Positions 5,196-7,605 of a DNA stretch of 7,605 nt are shown piece by piece. The stretch lies in contig JAMCQY010000266.1 in assembly GCA_023381945.1 (NCBI GenBank), forward strand, positions 1-7,605, given 5' to 3'. Both the position numbers and the translations under genes were made by a program. The stretch is from Deltaproteobacteria bacterium (GTDB taxonomy: Bacteria > Desulfobacterota > Desulfobaccia > Desulfobaccales > 0-14-0-80-60-11). The notes below the pieces were generated by a model. The model ran no database searches. It saw only the letters and a list, made by a program, of their open reading frames with translations, and was not told where the DNA came from. Each line of letters begins with the position of its first letter. The first letter of the stretch is position 1.

Positions 5196-5675
5196 TTACC
5201 CAACAATGGTTACTGCGCAGCCTTTGGCGCCGTCCACCACCTTGCGGGTGACGCTCCCCAAAAGTAGGGATTTGGCCATCCCCAATCCCCGGCGACCCAT
5301 GACTATGGTGTCATAACCGCCCGATTGGGCCTCGTCGATGATGTCATCGGCCACATCAAAATACTTGGGTTTGAATTTATTGGCCACCGCCTCCTTAGCC
5401 AGGCCGGCCTTGGCGAGGTGCTGGTGCGCTTTGTTGACGAGGCCCTGCCAGTTCTTCTCCTGCTCCTGCTGCCAACTGGCGACCATTCTTTTACGGGCCT
5501 CCCGTTCCTTGTCCTGCAGGACGTGGCCGTCATCCCAAAAAGCCGGCGGCAGGCCTGAAAGGACGTGCAACAAAGTGACTTGCACCCCGGCGGCCTTGCC
5601 AAAGGTTTTGGCCACATATTCCACGGCGCGCCAGGCCCCTTCGGAACTGTCCAGCGCAATCAACAACTTGGCCAT
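5196..5675 (-). CDS. Universal stress protein (UspA family), ATP-binding type
   Basis: The 159-residue product is one Usp domain, a cytoplasmic dimeric nucleotide-binding fold induced by starvation and stress in many bacteria. It begins KLLIALDSSEGAWRAVEY, with Asp9 at the usual nucleotide site, and has VTLLHVLSG (33-41) and YDTIVMGRRG (121-130). The ATP-binding signature G-x2-G-x9-G-S is complete: G127, G130, G140, S141, followed by VTRKVV. It should therefore be the ATP-binding rather than the non-binding subtype. The middle (about 50-100) is charged and helical, somewhat longer than in minimal family members. AAGGAGG (5681-5687) lies 5 bases before the ATG. It stands alone with a candidate promoter; its specific role is not predictable from sequence. 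Confidence 0.95.
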   Translation of the reverse strand: MAKLLIALDSSEGAWRAVEYVAKTFGKAAGVQVTLLHVLSGLPPAFWDDGHVLQDKEREARKRMVASWQQEQEKNWQGLVNKAHQHLAKAGLAKEAVANKFKPKYFDVADDIIDEAQSGGYDTIVMGRRGLGMAKSLLLGSVTRKVVDGAKGCAVTIVG

Positions 5676-5709
5676 GACTGCCTCCTTTTTCGCCCTAAAT
5701 TTGGGGCAA

Positions 5710-5737
5710 ATTTAATCATCCCGCTCCCTGGAGTCAA
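5710..5737 (-). promoter_or_regulatory. Candidate promoter of the universal stress gene
   Basis: On the minus strand TTGACT (5737-5732, 5 of 6) is followed after 16 bases by TTAAAT (5715-5710), preceded by TG one base upstream, an extended -10. Transcription would start near 5703 and give a leader of about 28 bases with the AAGGAGG site. The -35 lies only 5 bases from the edge of the heptamer repeat array. Confidence 0.5.
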
Positions 5738-5742
5738 CTTTT

Positions 5743-5852
5743 GAGTACTGAGTACTGAGCACTAAGTACTGAGTACTCAGTGGAAAGCTTCGTATCTCAA
5801 ACTCAGCACTCAGTACTCAGTACTCAGTACTCAGTACTCGGAACTCAGAACT
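5743..5852. repeat. Inverted array of 7-bp tandem repeats (GAGTACT / CAGTACT)
   Basis: The left arm holds five heptamers in series (5743-5777): GAGTACT twice, GAGCACT, AAGTACT, GAGTACT. The right arm (5804-5852) holds seven: CAGCACT, four CAGTACT, CGGAACT, CAGAACT. The two arms are reverse complements: 5743-5780 pairs with 5802-5839 with about 4 mismatches in 38, around a 21-base centre (5781-5801). It could form a long hairpin or cruciform. It fills most of the gap between the divergent universal stress and GAF-GGDEF genes and contains no gene. Confidence 0.9.
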
Positions 5853-5864
5853 CCTACAAACCCC

Positions 5865-5893
5865 TTGCAATAGCGGCCGGTTACCCATAGAAT
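5865..5893 (+). promoter_or_regulatory. Candidate promoter of the GAF-GGDEF / kdsD operon
   Basis: TTGCAA (5865-5870, 4 of 6), a 17-base spacer and TAGAAT (5888-5893, 5 of 6) precede the GAF-GGDEF gene. The predicted start near 5900 would give a leader of only about 12 bases before the GTG at 5912, just covering the TGGAG site, so the mRNA would be nearly leaderless. Reasonable by sequence, unproven. Confidence 0.45.
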
Positions 5894-5911
5894 CTCTTTG
5901 GAGTGCATGCC

Positions 5912-6988
5912 GTGGAAAAGAAAGAGGATATAGACTTCGAACCAAACGACACCGGGCAGGTGGAGCGCCTGCTCGCCGCCATCGAGTTCTCCAAGGCCCT
6001 GGTAAGCGCCTATGATATGGAGACCCTGCTCACTGCCGTTCTGGAGCGCATTAAACTCCTGCTTCCGGCGGCCAATTGGTCTCTGTTACTGTTGGACCCA
6101 CAGACCCGCGAACTCTATTTCGCCGTTACCGTGGGGGTAGACCCGGAGTCGGTCAAATCCATCCGCCTGCGGCCAGGGGAAGGGATCGCCGGCACAGTGG
6201 CCCAAACGGGACAGCCCATTTTTATCCCCAAGGTGGATGAGGACCCTCGTTTTTCCGCCCGGGTGGATACCGCCACGGGCTTCGCCACCCGCTCGATCAT
6301 TGCTTTGCCCCTGGTGGTGCGGGGGGAGGTCATTGGAGTCTTCGAAGTGGTCAATGTGGAGGATGAGGAGTTCTTCCGGGAAAAGTATTTACCCCACCTG
6401 AGCATCGTGGCGGATTATGTAGCCATCGCAGTGGACAACGTCCGCAATCTCCAGAAGCTTCAAGCCCGCACCTACATCGATGAAGTCACCGGCTTTTACA
6501 ATAGCCGCTACCTCATCTTTAGCCTCGATCACCTCATTCCCCAGATCCTGGCAGAGGGCGGCGAATGCTCCCTGGTCTTCCTGGACCTGGACAATTTCAA
6601 AAGCGTGGTTGATAATCATGGCCATTTGCGCGGCAGCAAGGTCTTGGGCGAGGTGGCCCGGGTGATCCACTCGTTGCTGGGTCCTGATGACAGCGTGGTG
6701 CGCTACGGCGGCGACGAGTTTGTCATCCTGTTGCCCCACTATTCCAAATCCCAGTCGTTGGAGCTCATCCGGCGCCTGCGGGAGAAAATCAATCGGACCG
6801 GTTTTTTGACCGACGAGGGGCTGGATATCCGGGTCACCGCCAGTTATGGCATCGCCACCCTGCCGGAAGACGCCCGGGACCGGGAGGATCTGCTGGCCAT
6901 TGCCGATAAGGCCATGTTCCATAGCAAGGGCCGGGGAAAAAACCGCATCGTGTTGGGCCGGGAACTGACCCCGGCGGAGGAAGTGTAG
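5912..6988 (+). CDS. GAF-GGDEF cyclic dinucleotide synthase-like protein with Ser/Val at base-recognition positions
   Basis: GGDEF domains condense two nucleotides into a cyclic dinucleotide second messenger. This 358-residue cytoplasmic protein has a GAF sensor domain (about 14-177; RPGEGIAGTVAQTGQPIFIP, FATRSIIALPL) joined by a helix to a GGDEF domain (about 187-350). The active-site motif RYGGDEF is intact (GGDEF at 266-270), as are the metal Asp225, FK (229-230) and the later SYGIA and KGRGKNR motifs. Counting from Asp225, the positions matching PleD Asn335 and Asp344, which contact guanine, are Val233 and Ser242. The RxxD product-inhibition site is absent (GPDD). I chose GTG 5912 because TGGAG (5899-5903) lies 8 bases upstream; GTG 5903 has no such site. 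The stop abuts kdsD. Confidence 0.93.
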   Translation: MEKKEDIDFEPNDTGQVERLLAAIEFSKALVSAYDMETLLTAVLERIKLLLPAANWSLLLLDPQTRELYFAVTVGVDPESVKSIRLRPGEGIAGTVAQTGQPIFIPKVDEDPRFSARVDTATGFATRSIIALPLVVRGEVIGVFEVVNVEDEEFFREKYLPHLSIVADYVAIAVDNVRNLQKLQARTYIDEVTGFYNSRYLIFSLDHLIPQILAEGGECSLVFLDLDNFKSVVDNHGHLRGSKVLGEVARVIHSLLGPDDSVVRYGGDEFVILLPHYSKSQSLELIRRLREKINRTGFLTDEGLDIRVTASYGIATLPEDARDREDLLAIADKAMFHSKGRGKNRIVLGRELTPAEEV

Positions 6989-7605
6989 GTGCGTCCTAAT
7001 ATTCTCGATCTGGCCCGGGAAGTGTTGACCATCGAAGCCGAAGGCGTCACCACCTTGATCGCCAAGCTGGATGCCGGCTTCGTCAAGGCGGTGGACCTGA
7101 TTTACCGGGCCAAGGGCCGGGTCATCGTCACCGGGGTGGGCAAATCAGGGATCGTGGCCAGAAAAATCGTGGCCACCTTCAATTCCACCGGCACCCCGGC
7201 CCTGTTCCTGCACCCGGTGGAGGCCATGCACGGCGACCTGGGCATGGTGTCTGCCACCGACGTGGTTCTGGCCCTGTCCAACAGCGGCGAAACCCGGGAG
7301 CTCACTATCCTCATCCCCAGCCTGGAGCGCCTTGGCGCCCCGCTCATCGCCATGACCGGCCGGCCGGGCTCCACCCTGGGCCGCCTGGCTCAGGTGACCA
7401 TCGACACCGGCGTGCCCCGGGAGGCCTGCCCGCTGGGGCTGGCCCCCACCGCCAGCACTACCGCCATGCTGGCCATGGGCGACGCCCTGGCGGTGGTCCT
7501 GCTCACCAAGCGGGGTTTTCAGCCCTCGGACTTTAAGCGTTTTCACCCCGGCGGCAGTCTGGGTGAGCGCCTGTCTCTATCAATTTCCGAGGTGATGCTC
7601 ACCGG
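6989..7605 (+). CDS. kdsD: Arabinose-5-phosphate isomerase, N-terminal part (runs off window)
   Basis: KdsD (KpsF family) converts ribulose 5-phosphate to arabinose 5-phosphate, the first step to Kdo, the inner-core sugar of lipopolysaccharide. The 205 visible residues are the sugar isomerase (SIS) domain with family motifs: VTGVGKSGIVARKI (47-60), HPVEAMHGDLGM (75-86), LSNSGET (96-102), REACPLGLAPTAST (144-157) and RFHPGGSLGERL (184-195), followed by SEVMLT (200-205), where the first CBS domain normally begins. Family members have about 320-330 residues, so roughly a third lies beyond 7605. The start is GTG at 6989-6991, directly after the upstream TAG, with GGAGG (6976-6980) 8 bases before it inside the upstream gene. 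The two genes should be co-transcribed and probably translationally coupled. Confidence 0.95.
   Translation, partial: MRPNILDLAREVLTIEAEGVTTLIAKLDAGFVKAVDLIYRAKGRVIVTGVGKSGIVARKIVATFNSTGTPALFLHPVEAMHGDLGMVSATDVVLALSNSGETRELTILIPSLERLGAPLIAMTGRPGSTLGRLAQVTIDTGVPREACPLGLAPTASTTAMLAMGDALAVVLLTKRGFQPSDFKRFHPGGSLGERLSLSISEVMLT

Noticed and set aside
5743..5852. Heptamer array considered as a CRISPR array or replication-origin iterons
   Set aside because: Units are 7 bp with no spacers and form an inverted pair; no cas or replication initiator gene is nearby.
5903..5905. GTG at 5903 as start of the GAF-GGDEF gene
   Set aside because: No ribosome site precedes it. TGGAG at 5899-5903 is correctly spaced for the in-frame GTG at 5912 instead.
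7102..7546. Minus-strand open frames over kdsD
   Set aside because: They are antisense shadows of the clear SIS-domain protein on the plus strand.

Overview
The window looks like the chromosome of an anaerobic, Gram-negative, GC-rich bacterium, most likely a sulfate-reducing or syntrophic Desulfobacterota (Desulfobacca/Syntrophobacter-like). This is inferred from the FolD type, a probable selenocysteine thioredoxin, a Kdo-pathway enzyme (implying lipopolysaccharide), a GAF-GGDEF protein with a serine variant known from Geobacter and Myxococcus enzymes, and many palindromic intergenic repeats. No marker gene fixes the taxonomy.

Layout. 1-173 is the end of an ISAs1-type insertion sequence: the last 49 residues of its transposase and a probable right terminal repeat. 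folD (306-1208, +) follows with its own promoter and a hairpin terminator. After a palindromic repeat comes a HisI-like protein on the minus strand (1352-1762, TTG start) that has lost two of three magnesium-ligand aspartates. Divergent from it is an unrecognised 138-residue protein (1962-2378, +) ending in a strong terminator. A macrodomain protein (2471-3046, -) and a thioredoxin-like protein (3147-3722, -) follow. The second reads as two pieces only because an in-frame TGA sits at the first position of its CxxC motif; I read it as a selenoprotein (Sec-Leu-Gly-Cys).

A promoter at 3957-3985 drives a protein of unknown function made of two copies of one domain (4015-4881, +). Directly behind it lies the decayed second half of a PhnB/VOC glyoxalase-like gene (4881-5165), then a terminator. 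A universal stress protein gene (5196-5675, -) is separated by a large inverted array of 7-bp repeats (5743-5852) from a GAF-GGDEF signalling protein (5912-6988, +). That gene abuts kdsD (6989 to the window end, +), the first enzyme of Kdo synthesis, cut by the window edge.

The genes do not form one pathway: they are mostly single-gene units on alternating strands, each with its own signals. The GAF-GGDEF and kdsD pair is the only clear operon. Best leads are the hidden selenoprotein, the GGDEF domain with Ser and Val at its base-recognition positions, the metal-site-altered HisI, and the two-domain unknown protein.
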